A DNA stretch of 47,145 bases, taken from contig RCNN01000310.1 of the NCBI GenBank assembly GCA_003667245.1, positions 1 to 47,145 on the forward strand, written 5' to 3'. Source of the stretch: Heterostelium multicystogenum. Its lineage: Eukaryota > Evosea > Eumycetozoa > Acytosteliales > Acytosteliaceae. Both the position numbers and the translations under genes were made by a program. Positions 23,821 through 35,901 of the stretch are shown here, in pieces (the first letter of the stretch is position 1; each line of letters starts with the position of its first letter). A model generated the notes under the pieces. That model searched no databases. It was not told where the DNA came from and worked only from the letters and a program-made list of their open reading frames with translations.

Positions 23821-26741
23821 ATCATCTATTGTTACTGGCGTCAACTCTATAAACATATAATAATAATAATAGTAAACAGTTTGATAAACTGTCTTCATAT
23901 ACAGGGAATGAAAATCAGCTGATTAATCAAATGATCAAATGATCAAATGATATACATTATTGGTTTAATATTAATTAATTACAAATTTATTTCATGTGAG
24001 TATCATAATCACTATAGTATAAGTAATGATACATATTCTGAAAGTTAAATTGACACTAAAATTTCAATAACATAAATAAATGGAAGTACATCTTCCTAAA
24101 TGGAAAGAGCCAGTTGCCCATTTCAATGTGTGATGGGGAAAGAAGATTAACCATCAAATAGTGACTATCAGTAAATCTTTGAAATTTACTTTACTATTGT
24201 ATTTAGAGATATATTTGGTTAAAATTTATATTTATAGTTACTACTTACTCATCGGATTTATTGGCAACACATGATTGATTCAAATTTAAATTTATATTAA
24301 AATCTGAACAGATTGAGATATGTTTCAACGACAAGAGTGCAAAGTATACAATCACAAATGTTCTTTTCTTATTTTATATTATTCAAATCACTAAATATAC
24401 ATTTTCTATCTATGATTCCATTATATATGGTGGTACAGGATGTTGCCTGCTGATCAGATATAAGAGTTGATACTGCATAGGGTTATGTTTATGTAAATAA
24501 ATGGAAATCTTATTGTTAAGGATAAGGTTAATGTTATTGTTAATCTTTCTGCTCTGTTCAGCTCTTGATGTTGGAATGTTAAATACATAATTATCCTATA
24601 TTTGGAAAGTTAGTCTATGTAGCTGAATGAAAACGGATCAGGGAGAGTTGAGTTGACAATATCAGCTGCATGTTGTTGTTGTTTGTCTCCAGTGCTCTCA
24701 ATATGTGTAAGGTACAGTTTAATTCAATTTGCCTGCAATCAAACTATATTATAAGAATCGCTCTATTAACTATAGATAAGGAGATGCAACAGCCGGTTCA
24801 ATTTACTTTATTTATATTTTATAATGACGACTGCTTCCTGTTGGTAAGTTCCTTGGATTTTGAAAGTTACACTCCTGTTTAATATTATCCATTAGAATCA
24901 AGTTTTGATGTGATACATTGTGATACTGACCATATTAGTCGAGAATTATAAGAATAACAATCACAAAATATTAAGTAATATCACATATTCTCAGATACTC
25001 AAACTGGCTCAGCCAATTATCCAATATTACTACTGCTGCTTTCCAATTGTCAATCCAAACATTGACATTTTTTAAAAGTTGTGGTGGTTGGAAGTTGAAA
25101 ATAGTAACCTTCTATTATTATTATTATTGTTTTTACTGATGATTTGTATCTATTTGATTTCAAGTATGTCATTTTGTGCAAGTAATAATAATCATAACCA
25201 ATCAGGTTAGTGGTTGTTGTATATTCCCTTAAAATTTGGATTCCCCCTCCCAGATGAAAAAGGGGGGTACATATAATATATCGAGTGCAAATCATTAATA
25301 GTGGGGGTTTGATGATGGATGGTAGTGAGTGACAATGTTGTGTGTTTGGTTTATTATTTGATTACAATTAGGTTGTTCATTAGACAGAAAACATGCTCTT
25401 TTCATTTTTATTTGTTTAGTTGATCTGTATTTGAATGAATAAAATGGAAAATAAAAAAGGTTAAATCATTTTTTTCAAATTTGGTGGTAGTGTTGATGGT
25501 GTGTAAATTTGTGGTTTATTGATTGTTGTTGCTTATAATTTATGTGAGGAAAATTGTGATTTGATTGTGATTCAGTTGGTGTAATTGAGTTAGAGTGCTG
25601 TCAGTTGGAACTAAATTTGAGTTGGAATCAATCCGACAACATATAAAGATGTATCCAAGAGAGATGAGAGACTGACGAATTTATAAATAAAGATAAATTT
25701 CATGCTCTATTCATTTAAATAAATTTAAAATATTTGTCAATTAAAATTGAATCATGGTGAATGAACATAAATTTAGTTATTTTTATTGATTAAATGGTGG
25801 GGTGTTGGTAACAATAACAATAAAAAGGGGGTAATATATATATAGTTGTTATATTGATTCTAATAGTCGTCAGTCAGTCATATGTATACAATATCTGATA
25901 AGAATGAGTGGAGGTTTGGATTTTAGTAGTGAGTGTTTAAAATTGTATCATCACCTCACCTTTCCCATTTTATTGATATCAAGATTGAATGTGAAAAAAA
26001 CAACTACATCAACAACAACACAACAACACTCAATTGAGGTTGGTGTAGAGTTTGGTAACTGTCAAAACTACTACATTCATGTCATATTATATAATTTATA
26101 GATTTGAATGATTTCCTTGCAACTATTTGTTCTATCTTGGTGGCATGGATATTGTTGTGGTGGCTCATGCTTGCAGGTAGTGGTTTTTCAATGTGGAAAT
26201 GAAACATATGTAGTAACCTAATAACTTGAAATCTACTGTTGGTTTTTGGTAAATTGATAGATTCTCGTTTTAATTACCAGAGTGAGAATGTTATAACAAC
26301 ACACCTTTAATGTTGAGATCAATATAATTCAGCAGCACTCTTTTGATAGAAAACAAACAATTCCAAAAAATGATAAAATTGATAAATCAAAAACATTGTA
26401 TTGATTGATTGAATCTGTTGCTGATATCACATATTTAGATAACAGCATGATCATAGGCAAAAATAAGATGTTTTAATATATGTGTCTGTGTGATGGATCG
26501 ATTGATTGTGTGGCGTAATTTGGTGGTTTTAAATATTTGTGGTTGATGGTGACCTCTTGATAATTACCCTTTATGTAAATATAACATTAGAAACTCAGTA
26601 TCCAGGCAACTATATATAAAGGTTGAAGTCATTTGCAAATCCATCATCAAATCATCAATTATCAATTTTATATATTGTCTAAATATATAAAACCAAACCA
26701 ACAATCAACATCTTTATTTTTCTTTAAAGAAAGAAACTAAA
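23821..26741. promoter_or_regulatory. Long spacer upstream of the Ecm-type gene
   Basis: About 2.9 kb without a convincing gene. It ends in a TATA-like TATATATAAA at about 26611-26620, some 120 bp before the start codon. TTGATTGATTGA lies near 26400 and three AAATGATC units near 23935-23955. Prestalk matrix genes of D. discoideum (ecmA, ecmB) are controlled by long upstream regions with TTGA-type STATa sites, so a developmental promoter is plausible here. A 65-codon ATG frame at 25904-26101 (MSGGLDFSSECLKLYHHLTF) is weak and is not called. Confidence 0.4.
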
Positions 26742-28981
26742 ATGTATAAAAATAAAATATTTATATTAGTTGCACTAATACTGTGTAGTTGCTTAGTTAA
26801 AGGTAAGTTTTAAATTGACTCTAATTAAAAAAAATAACACCTGGAAAAACCTGGAATTTTCTGGAAAAACATAAAACCTAACCTATTTTAATTATACTTA
26901 CTTTTATACTTGTTAATAATTATAAATTATAGCTGAAGTTGAAAATGTAGAGAGCTGCGGTGATAACTGTGGACAAACCTGTAATTTTAATTTTGAATGT
27001 GCCTCTTTTTAATGCTTGTCAACAAGGTGCCTGTTTGGGTGGAAGATGTTCAGTCGTTACTGTAAAATGTCCAGAGTTGCGTTGTGGTGTCAATGGAACA
27101 TGTAACGCCATGACCGGAAAATGTCAATACCAATGTGCCAGCGCCAACTGTTGTGACGACAACAACTCATGTACCAAAGACACTTTCAGTCCAACCACTG
27201 GTTGCTCCAACACACCAATCCCAGGTTGTTGTAACTCCAACGACCAATGTACCAATACCAACCCATGTACCGTTAACACTTGTGTAAATAATAAATGTAT
27301 CGCCACACCAATCAAGGGTTGCTGTGAGTGCGACAACGACTGTGACGACGGAAACAAATGCACCAACTCCAAGTGCTCCAACGGAAAATGTGTTACCACT
27401 CCAATCCCAGGTTGCTGCAACAAGAACTCAGACTGTCCATCCGACAAGTGCAACACCGGATACTGTGGATATGACAACAAGTGCTCCAGTCGTCCAACAG
27501 GAAAATGCTGTTCTTCTGACAAGTCATGTGATGACAGAAACTCCTGTACCCTCGACAAATGTAACGCCGACGGAAAGCTGCAGCAACACCCCAATTCCAA
27601 ACTGCTGTACCTGCGACTCTGAATGCAAGAGCGACGCATGTAACATTGCCTCATGTAAGAACGGAAAGTGTGTCAGCACACCAAAGAACTGTGATGACGG
27701 TAACAAGTGTACCACCGACTCCTGTAGCAACGGTAAATGTGTCAACACTCCAATTCCAAAATGCTGTAACTCTGGATATGACTGTGAGAAATACAATTGC
27801 ATGGAATCTGTATGTCTTAACAACGTTTGTGACTACAAGGTAAGAGGATGTAGCGACGACAACATTTGTACCAACGACTTCTGCCATAACATTACCAATA
27901 CATGTCAAAACAAACCAATCCCCAACTGCTGTAGAAACAACAATGAATGTGAGAAGAGACCATGCTCCGTTGCCAGCTGCGATGGTAACCAATGTAAATA
28001 CACCCCAATGGTTTTGCAACGATAACAACGCCTGTACCAACGACCAATGTGATGCCGCCACCGGTAAGTGTATCTTCACTCCAATCCCAGGTTGCTGCAA
28101 CAGCGGAAACGACTGTAAGAATGGTCCAGCCTGCACCGTCCCACAATGTTCAGGTAACAAGTGTACCTACATTCCAATGGTCTGCGATGACAACAATGCC
28201 TGTACCTCAGACTCCTGTGATGCCACCACCGGTAGATGCAAACACATCAATATCCCCAACTGCTGCTCATGTGACGACGACTGTAAGAACGGTCCAGGTT
28301 GCTCTGTCGGAACTTGCTCCAACCGTCAATGTGTCTACAAGAACAAGAACTGCAATGACAACAACGCCTGTACCTACGATAGCTGCAACAACTCCACCAA
28401 CCAATGCACTAAACACACCAATTAGCTGCAATGACAACGATGCCTGTACCTCAGACTCTTGTGATCGTGTCACTGGATGCTCTAACAAGCCAATTCCATG
28501 TACCCCAAGTGATGCCTGCCACCGTGCATCATGCTCCAAGACCGCTGGTTGCCAACAAACATCGATTACCTGTGATGACTTCAACAAGTGTACCACTGAC
28601 TACTGTGATCCAGTAAAGGGTTGTGTCTTCGTGCCCAACAACTGCAATGACAACAACGTCTGTACCTACGACAGCTGCAACAATGCCACTGGTTGCGTAC
28701 ACGCTCCAATCGCCAACTGCTGTACCAAGAACATGGACTGTGACGACAAGAACCAATGTACTGACGACTACTGTCAAGACAACAAGTGCTACCACAGAAA
28801 CAATGGTAAATGCTGTAAGGTCGACACCGACTGTGCTGCTTCCTCAGACCTGTGTAGCATCAGATCATGTGAGCAAGGAATGTGTAAATACACCCAAATG
28901 AACTGTGATGATGGTTTGGACTGTACCAACGATTTCTGTTCCAACGGTCAGTGCAAACACACCTGCAAGACCTGTCTTTAA
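26742..28981 (+). CDS. Ecm-type extracellular matrix protein with CTDC repeats
   Basis: A secreted, Cys-rich structural protein like EcmA/EcmB of the Dictyostelium stalk and slime sheath. Exon 1 (26742-26802) encodes a signal peptide, MYKNKIFILVALILCSCLVK, and ends at GTAAGT; exon 2 starts at 26933 (AEVENVESCGDNCG). The rest is a tandem array of about 24-residue CTDC repeats, roughly CDDNNACTSDSCDxxTGxC with spacers such as NTPIPGCC, to CKTCL and TAA at 28979-28981. Length is about 700 residues. Four single extra bases break the frame, all in homopolymers: near 27008 (TTTTT), 27580 (AAA), 28015 (TTTT) and 28418 (AA). The repeat phase continues exactly after each, so the gene is probably intact. 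Codon use is richer in C than in the neighbours, typical of a highly expressed gene. Confidence 0.88.
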
Positions 28982-29327
28982 AGGCATCTAGTTTTTTAAC
29001 AACATAGTCAAAAATATAGATCTACATTTTCAATCTATATTCTTCATATCTTAATCCACCATCACTAAACTACAACTTTTAACATTACACATAATTATCT
29101 TTGAGATAATCACTAAAAAAAATATTGCAATCATATCATTTGTAAACATGTTTAATAAAAAAATTATCAAGTATAAATATAAATAAAGAATATTCATCTT
29201 TGTTTATATTATATCAATCTTTAAAAACAATTATCTTTATTTGGTTTGATTCAATATTGAAATCAAAAAAACTTATCATGTATGAACAGTAAGGTAATAC
29301 TATCATCATGCAATGTAAGCAAAATAC
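28982..29327. other. AT-rich 3' spacer
   Basis: Between the Ecm-type gene and the right inverted-repeat arm. It includes AATAAA-like signals near 29153 and 29181. Nothing else seen. Confidence 0.5.
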
Positions 29328-29484
29328 AAAATAGTGTTCCGCAAAACTACTTCCCTTATGTACAGATCGAAATCTCTTTTTTCTCTTTACTTGTGAGATT
29401 AATCCTGGAAGGATTAAATTTTAACATAAATAAAATTCTCTTGAGCTTTTATTTTTAAGGAATTCACAAAGTAAATCTATTATT

Positions 29485-32400
29485 TTAATATCGAAGAAAA
29501 CATCTTTCCATCTGTTACCATTGTAATCCTTGTATATTTTTACCTCAAACAATTGGATTGGTTTTACCAAAATCAATTTTACAGCTCAGTTTCACATCCA
29601 AGCACATCTTTGTTGATCCTTGATTTACCAAAATCAATGATTTCAAATTGGTTAGAAGAACATCTTCATCGATCCTTTGGTTAAATTGTTTTCCAAGTCT
29701 TTTTATAGAAAATCTTCACCAAATTGGAAGACACCAAAAGTCAATGATTTCAAATTGGTTGGAAGAACATCTTTACCGATCCTTTGATAAAATTGGTATC
29801 CAAAGTCAATTATTCCAAATTGGTTGGAAGAACATCTTTGTCAATCTTTTGGTTAAATAGGAATCCAAATGTCAATGATTTCAAATTGTTTGGAAGAACA
29901 TCTTTATCGATCCTTTGGTTAAAATATAATCCAAATGTCAATGATTTCAAATGTATTGGAAGAACATCTTTATCGATCCTTTCGTTAAAACCGAATCCAA
30001 AAGTCAATGATTTCAAATTGGTTGGAAGAAACATCTTTGTCAATCTTTTGGTTAAAACAGAATCCAAAAGTCAATGATTTCAAATTGGTTGGAAGAACAT
30101 CTTTATCGATCCTTTGGTTAAAACAGAATCCAAAAGTCAAAGATTTCAAATTCTTTGGAAGAACATCTTTATCGATCATTTGGTTAAAACCATCACCGAA
30201 AGTCAATGAATTTCAAATTCTTTGGAAGAACATCTTTGTCAATCTCTTGGTTAAATAGGGATCCAAAAGTCAATGATTTCAAATTGGTTGGAAGAACATC
30301 TTTGTCAATCTTTTGGTTAAATTCGAATCCAAAAGTCAATGATTTCAAATTGGTTGGAAGAACATCTTTATCGATCCTTTGGTTAAAACAGAATCCAAAA
30401 AGTCAAAGATTTCAAATTCTTTGGAAGAACATCTTTATCGATCATTTGGTTAAAACCATCACCGAAAGTCAATGATTTCAAATTCTTTGGAAGAACATCT
30501 TTATCGATCCTTTGGTTAAAATCGAATTCAAAAGTCAATGATTTCAAATGTATTGGAAGAACATCTTTGTCAATCTCTTGGTTAAATAGGGATCCAAAAG
30601 TCAATGATTTCAAATGTATTGGAAGAACATCTTTATCGATCCTTTCGTTAAAACCGAATCCAAATATCAATGATTTCAAATTGTTTGGAAGAACATCTTT
30701 GTCGATCCTTTGGTTAAAACGATCACCGAAAGTCAATGATTTCAAATTGATTGGAAGAACATCTTTATCGATCTTTTGGTTAAATTCTTTACCAAATGTC
30801 AATGATTTCAAATTGTTTGGTAGAACATCTTTATCAATCATTTTGATTAAAATGTTTTCCAAACATCAAAGATTGAAGTGTTTCTGGAAATATTCTTGAT
30901 TTGATTGGACTATTAAATACATCACAAAATATGATTTTAGTATATTGATATTGGTCAGGGAATAGGAATTCAGTGCTATAAAAAGGATAATGAATTTTTT
31001 GACCTTCTGATGCAAAATATTGAGCCAAAATATGTTGAAGTGAATTTCTATTCTCTGGTAATGTCGATGTCATCAGCTTTACCAAACAAATTAATGTTCG
31101 ACTTTCATTTGGATTGAAAGTTTTGAAATATCTAAAGAATAATATAAAATGTTAGAAATTTAAAACATTAAAAATAACATATTTAATTTGATTACTTTTC
31201 CAATAAACATTGAATTGTTACACCAACTGAGTAAATATCGAATGCAAATGAATACATTCGTTTCAAAATAAGTTCCTTTGTATATAGAAACGATTAATAC
31301 AATATTGTATTGATTAGATTCAAATAAAACTTACTGGTGGAATAAATCCTTTAGATCCAACAGTACCTATTGGAGATTCAGTTGGAAGTTCATTGGAATC
31401 ATAATACTCTGACTTTGAATCACATTGTAACAATTTGATTTTCTCATCTTCATCGAGTTTGATGTTGTCTGGCTCTCGAACACATCCAAAATCACCAAGT
31501 CTCAAGTTTCCATCTTTCATAAAGATATTATCAGGTTTGATATCACAATGAATGATTCCATGTCTTTCAAGTTTTGACAATATCACAAATAATTGTGTCA
31601 ACATTGAATAGATTTCATTACATGATAATCTATTGTTTTTGCTTGATTTATCAAAATGAAAATATTATTAATATTTATGATGAATAATAAGAAATAAAAA
31701 TGTATAGTTACTTTTGCAATATTGATCTGAGATCAGTTTCATCACAAAATTCATTCAGTATCTCAAAGATTCCATTTTCTTTGTCATCATGATAATCAAC
31801 CAGTTGAACAAAACTGTTATCACCTTTGAATAGCTCCATTACCTCCACTTCTCGAACCAAACTATGATGTTGTTTAATATTAATAATATTATTCATATCC
31901 TTATATTTAATCCTCTTATATGCAAACTATAAAATACAATGTTTAGTATATGGTGATATTAAAAGTACCAATTAATGGTTATACATACTAACTTGTTGCA
32001 TTCTTTTGAGATGACAAGGAATACAGGATTAAGACTTTCATTTGTGAATTTTGAAATAATAAAATATTCTTTTCCATGAATGTAAAATGATGGATATGAT
32101 TGAAAGATATCTGATTGTTGGAGTCCAAATTTGAGTGTGATATCTATTACATTTGATTTCCTTGGAATAGTTGTTTCCAAGAATAATGATGTGCTGTTAC
32201 TTTTGAGCAATGTCACTGTAATAGTGTCATTTGTATATTCTGGAGGAATATCAACTTGATTTTCTGAATATCTTTTGATTTTCAATATCTTTGGTCTGAT
32301 TGTTGTTGATGGAAATGAAAACACCAACAACAAATCATACATTGTTTGATTGTTAATCTCTAGTGATTCACAACTTAATTGGTAGATCTCATTATAAATT

Positions 32401-33050
32401 TGAATACCAATTGATGGAATCAAGCAAAAATCTACTATCGTCATTCATCAAATCATTGTGAACTATTATATTTCTTGGGAAATGTATCTCTTTAATAGAA
32501 AGTGGAAATACACCCAATGTCTCTTCTTGACAAAAGTCCTGACCAAATTTCAGAGTCTCCAATAAATTTGGTAATACATTTGGTTTGATTTTCATATTAT
32601 ATCTTTGACCAAATTCCAATGACTTGAGTGATGGTGGTAATACTCCTGATTCTATTGGTTGACAATAATAATGACCAACATCAGTGATTCTAGTGAGTTT
32701 GGTAATACATTTGGCATGAGTTTAATATTAAATAGATCACCAAACTCCAATGACTTGAGTGATGGTGGTAATACTCCTGATTCTATTGGTTGACAATAAT
32801 AATGACCGAATTTCAGTGATTCTAGTGAGTTTGGTAATACATTTGGCTTGAGTTCAATATTAAATTGATTATCAAAGATGATTGACTGAAGTACAGGTGA
32901 TAAATCACCAATCTCTATAGGTTGATTGAAATTTCCATCAAATATAAGTTTGAATCTATCTACTAATTGTATATGATTTATATATTTATATAGTTTATTT
33001 CGGTGTACACCTGTACTATATAGTTCTTCAACGCTGATATTTGAATTCAT
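29485..33050 (-). CDS. FNIP-repeat Ser/Thr protein kinase (right copy)
   Basis: Five exons with in-frame junctions: 33050-31989, 31926-31712, 31629-31335, 31275-31196, 31131-29485. Order: N-terminal segment MNSNISVEELYSTG, about six FNIP-like repeats, a 190-residue linker, a kinase domain, and a long C-terminal FNIP array, stop at 29485. Kinase landmarks are all present: Lys in FAYKRI, Glu in LVREVEVMEL, HCDIKPDN (Cys for the usual Arg of HRD), DFG in LGDFGCVRE, PPE for APE in GFIPPELILKR, and the Asp of FDIYSVGV. The Cys in HCD suggests activation without the usual activation-loop phosphorylation (inference). The D. discoideum fnk kinases share FNIP plus kinase content. One-base indels near 32680, 32430, 30840, 30395 and within the tail break the frame; they lie mostly in homopolymers, so function is undecided. 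Confidence 0.7.
29640..30860 (-). repeat. C-terminal FNIP repeat array of right copy
   Basis: About 18 units of 66 bp, each carrying the reverse complement of a GATGTTCTTCCAA block, encode FNQRIDKDVLPNNLKSLTFG-type repeats. Neighbouring units are nearly identical in DNA (blocks around 30090-30240 and 30350-30480 look like one duplicated segment), indicating recent unequal exchange. Confidence 0.85.
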
Positions 33051-33414
33051 TTATGTATTATTTACGAATAAATAAAGTATGTCTAAATTAAAAAAAAGAT
33101 CATACCTATGAACTTCTAAGTGAGGTTTTTTATCTTCTTGCGCACTAACTTGTTGTTTTTGTTTGTGTTTAAAAATTTTTTAAAAAAAATCATAACGTTA
33201 TCCTCCATAGTAAGACAAAGATATGTTGTTTATGTTTCTCATTAGAGATATGTATGACATTCAGAGTCTACACAATGCCCTAAATGCACAGCAATTCAAC
33301 TTTGATTTTATTTATCGGTAGTGTCAATTTGATTTGATTTTGGAATATTTCAAATTTTAAGAAACACTACTCATCAGTGATTGTAGATTTCATTAATAAT
33401 ACTTTACTATTAAC

Positions 33415-34121
33415 AAAGTTATAAACTAATGTTAGCAACTTAACAACAACAACTACTACTACAATAATAGCGATATGCAATATCAATAGCAATACAACAA
33501 CTCAGCAGCAGAGCAGCACCTTCAGTAACAACAAACTTATTATTCATAATAGTATATTTATTACTATAGTGATTTAAAATTGTAAAATTAAAAGTTCTAT
33601 CACTTTGATAATAAGAATCGTATATGAGGTAATGTAAACCAGTCCGTTTTTGCCAGATGTCCAGAAGTTATGTTGAAAAGGGAGGTTCTGAAGAGACTTT
33701 CCAAACCACCAGAGATCTTTGAAGGAACTGGTTCGATGTGAATGCACAATATCCACTGTTTGAACAATATCTGATGACCTCCAATAGTCTATCTGCAAAG
33801 TAGATACATTAATGAGGGCATAGACCTGGTGTATGAATTGAAATATAACACCAAATATTTTGCATTAGTTATCAATATCTCCAGTAAAATTTTCTTTGAG
33901 TGATGGAAGTGGAAAATCTAAACGACAAAGAGTACATTTTATTGGAATAGGAAAAATTCTAAATTACTGATACTATTTCTTTATATATACATAATTTATT
34001 TATAAAGATTAGAATATATAAGGAATAAACAATTGTCATTCTTTTTTAAATTGTGAGAATAAATAATTGATAAACAATCTTTCACTTATCATTTAGTGTC
34101 TCTCTTTTCACATTTATCAAC
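33415..34121. other. Spacer with a decayed coding look
   Basis: From 33430 to 33540 the plus strand is rich in CAA, CTA and CAG triplets (Asn/Gln/Tyr-like remnants broken by stops). The part 33640-33960 is listed separately. 33970-34080 is AT-rich promoter-like DNA before the Uma2 gene. Confidence 0.4.
33640..33960 (+). pseudogene. Decayed coding fragment, unrecognised
   Basis: Protein-like pieces follow each other in changing frames: PEVMLKREVLKRLSKPPEIF, then NAQYPLFEQYLMTSNSLSAK, then RYINEGIDLVYELKYNTKYF and ALVINISSKIFFE, then DGSGKSKRQRVHFIG. At least three frame changes are needed. Composition is unlike the spacers. Could be the remnant of a lineage-specific or mobile gene. No family recognised. 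Confidence 0.3.
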
Positions 34122-35251
34122 ATGGATTTCTTTCATAACAAAGAAAAACCTATCTCTTATTACATTAGAATACCTTGGAAGATTGACAGTTCATCCTTTG
34201 ACAAACTTGTCAAACTTAATCCACTAGTTCCTATTGGTGACTTTGACCCTCTCGTACAGAAGATCAAAATTCCTGTAGCAACACCAATCGATATTGAACC
34301 TCTGTTTCCAATTTTTTGCAAACTAGTATCTGACCCACTTACAGATCTCCTGGAGTTCAACGACGACCTTGTGTTAGAAAATGAAGGAAGAAGCATATTG
34401 TGGATCAAAGACATGGCTGGACTACCGGGCATGCAGAAAGCAGAGTTTATCAGTCAGATAAGGAACTGGAACATCAACAATAACATCGAAGGAAGTGTAT
34501 TGGGGTCTAAAAGCATGTATATATTTCGAATCAATGGTGTCAATGTGAAATAGTTTGTATTACTTTTTAATGTGTATTATCTTAATGGAAAATAGAACTA
34601 ATTTATATTACTTCCAGCGTACCTGATGCAGCTTACTTCTCTCAAGCTCGATGGGCAGCTGTGCCATCATTTATCAAAAGAAAAAAGCCAAACATCTTTG
34701 TTCCAGACTTTCTTGTTGAAGTCCGCTCATATGGCCCAGGAAGGATCAATGATTTGGACTATCAACAGAGAAAGATGTGCCGATGGATCTCTGGTGGTGT
34801 TCAATCTGGAATTCTTTTTGATGGACAAGGAGGAAATTTCTATATATATTGTCAGAGCAACCTACCCAACCTAGCTCCACAAGTGGCATCTCAAATGGCC
34901 AATGTGAACAATGAGCTCAACCATCTCAAATTTACTATTCCTTTACTCCAACAACAATTAGTTAATCCAGAACAAATTCCAAATGTAGTTGAGTTAATTC
35001 AAAGGTCCCTTGCCACCCAACAACAATCTTTGCAAAAAATCCAGAAGTGGCAACATGTCTACTTCCAGAATCTGATTCCAGTTGCTCCATTCATCTACAA
35101 TGGAGTCCAAGAGACATACCAGAATGTCTCATCTGTTGCCATTCCTCTCAATCTGGATGCAGATGCAGCACACGGCCCAAACATTATCATCCATGGTGTT
35201 GGGGCTGTAGATGGACTACTTATCGATCTTTCAACAGTTCCTCTCGATTGA
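34122..35251 (+). CDS. Uma2-type restriction-endonuclease-fold protein
   Basis: Two exons (34122-34552 and 34618-35251) join in frame to about 354 residues: the first ends ...NGVNVK plus TA, the intron starts GTTTGT and ends TTCCAG. Residues about 90-215 match the Uma2 (DUF820) PD-(D/E)XK fold: an N-terminal Glu-rich strand, MQKAEFISQIRNWN, GSVLGSKSMYIF, VPDAAYFSQARWAAVP, then PDFLVEVRS (Asp174, Glu178) and QRKMCRWISGGVQSGILFD with Lys196. These fit the expected D...ExV...K pattern. Uma2 proteins are abundant in cyanobacteria and other bacteria. The N-terminal about 80 residues and the C-terminal Gln-rich helical part plus ITHGVGAVDG-like end are additional. No indels are seen. Likely a nuclease, or a domesticated transposon- or Crinkler-type component; substrate unknown. 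Confidence 0.72.
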
Positions 35252-35514
35252 ATGTCCAATTATCTCACTGTTCATCCTTCTCCAACAGTTTCCAATGTCA
35301 AGCCAACCCACCTCAAATTTTACCAATCAACAAAAATATTAATTACACCATAAAAATTTTCATATTTGATAGTATTTAAAATAAATAGTATTTGTTTATT
35401 CCATACTTGCTTTATATTTATTTTTTCTTTTTGTATTAACATCTTGTCATGATCTAATCTAATCACACTCCTACCACTACTACCCTAAAGTCAAGATCAT
35501 TGGTTACAAATGAT

Positions 35515-35866
35515 ATGCTACTTGAGAGATTGGACGTTGATACTCTGGTCGAGCTTGGACTCATACAATCTGCAAATGCCCAAATGAAAAGATTCGGTCG
35601 TTTAAATGTTAAAGATACGTAAGTATCATATCATACTAGATTAGCTTCTCTACTTGTTATTATTAACATCATTGTTTTGGTTGTTGTAATTATATTGATA
35701 TATCCTCAATTACTTAATCAGATGTCTCCGATACATAAGTTACCCAAGACTTGGTAGATGGATAATCCTTGCTCTACTTGATCGGTTGAATGGGATCAAG
35801 GCTAAAATTGGTGCAGTTTGTAGGAAAAAACTCACTAACTATACCCAAGCTATGCTGCGCTGGTAG
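35515..35866 (+). CDS. Small two-exon gene, possible SAM-like helical domain
   Basis: ATG at 35515 opens an exon to 35618 ending at a GTAAGT donor. An acceptor AG before 35722 restores the frame, giving about 83 residues to a TAG at 35864-35866. It reads MLLERLDVDTLVELGLIQSA, then MKRFGRLNVKD, then YPRLGRWIILALLDRLNGIK and a basic end. The first part resembles the last two helices of a SAM domain (LxxLxxxxLxELGI); this is weak. It lies 260 bp after the Uma2 gene and ends 36 bp from the convergent coiled-coil gene. A longer upstream exon cannot be excluded. Confidence 0.35.
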
Positions 35867-35901
35867 ACCTGCTTGCCTCCAAGGAGCAGAAAAACAGGGT
35901 G

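Larger units (their letters stand above)
29328..33414 (-). repeat. Right arm of the large inverted duplication
   Basis: Reverse-complement counterpart of 578-4257, including promoter-side flank (33060-33414) and 3' flank with the segment 29328-29460. It is about 400 bp longer than the left arm, mainly because its C-terminal FNIP array has more units. See the left arm for boundary details. Confidence 0.85.

Noticed and set aside
25050..25295. 81-codon minus-strand frame MICTRYIICTPLFHLGGG
   Set aside because: No motif, contains simple-repeat Thr and Ile runs, isolated in the promoter spacer.
27124..28795. Long minus-strand frames antisense to the Ecm-type gene
   Set aside because: They arise because the repeated Cys/Thr/Asn codons lack stops on the other strand; no family features.
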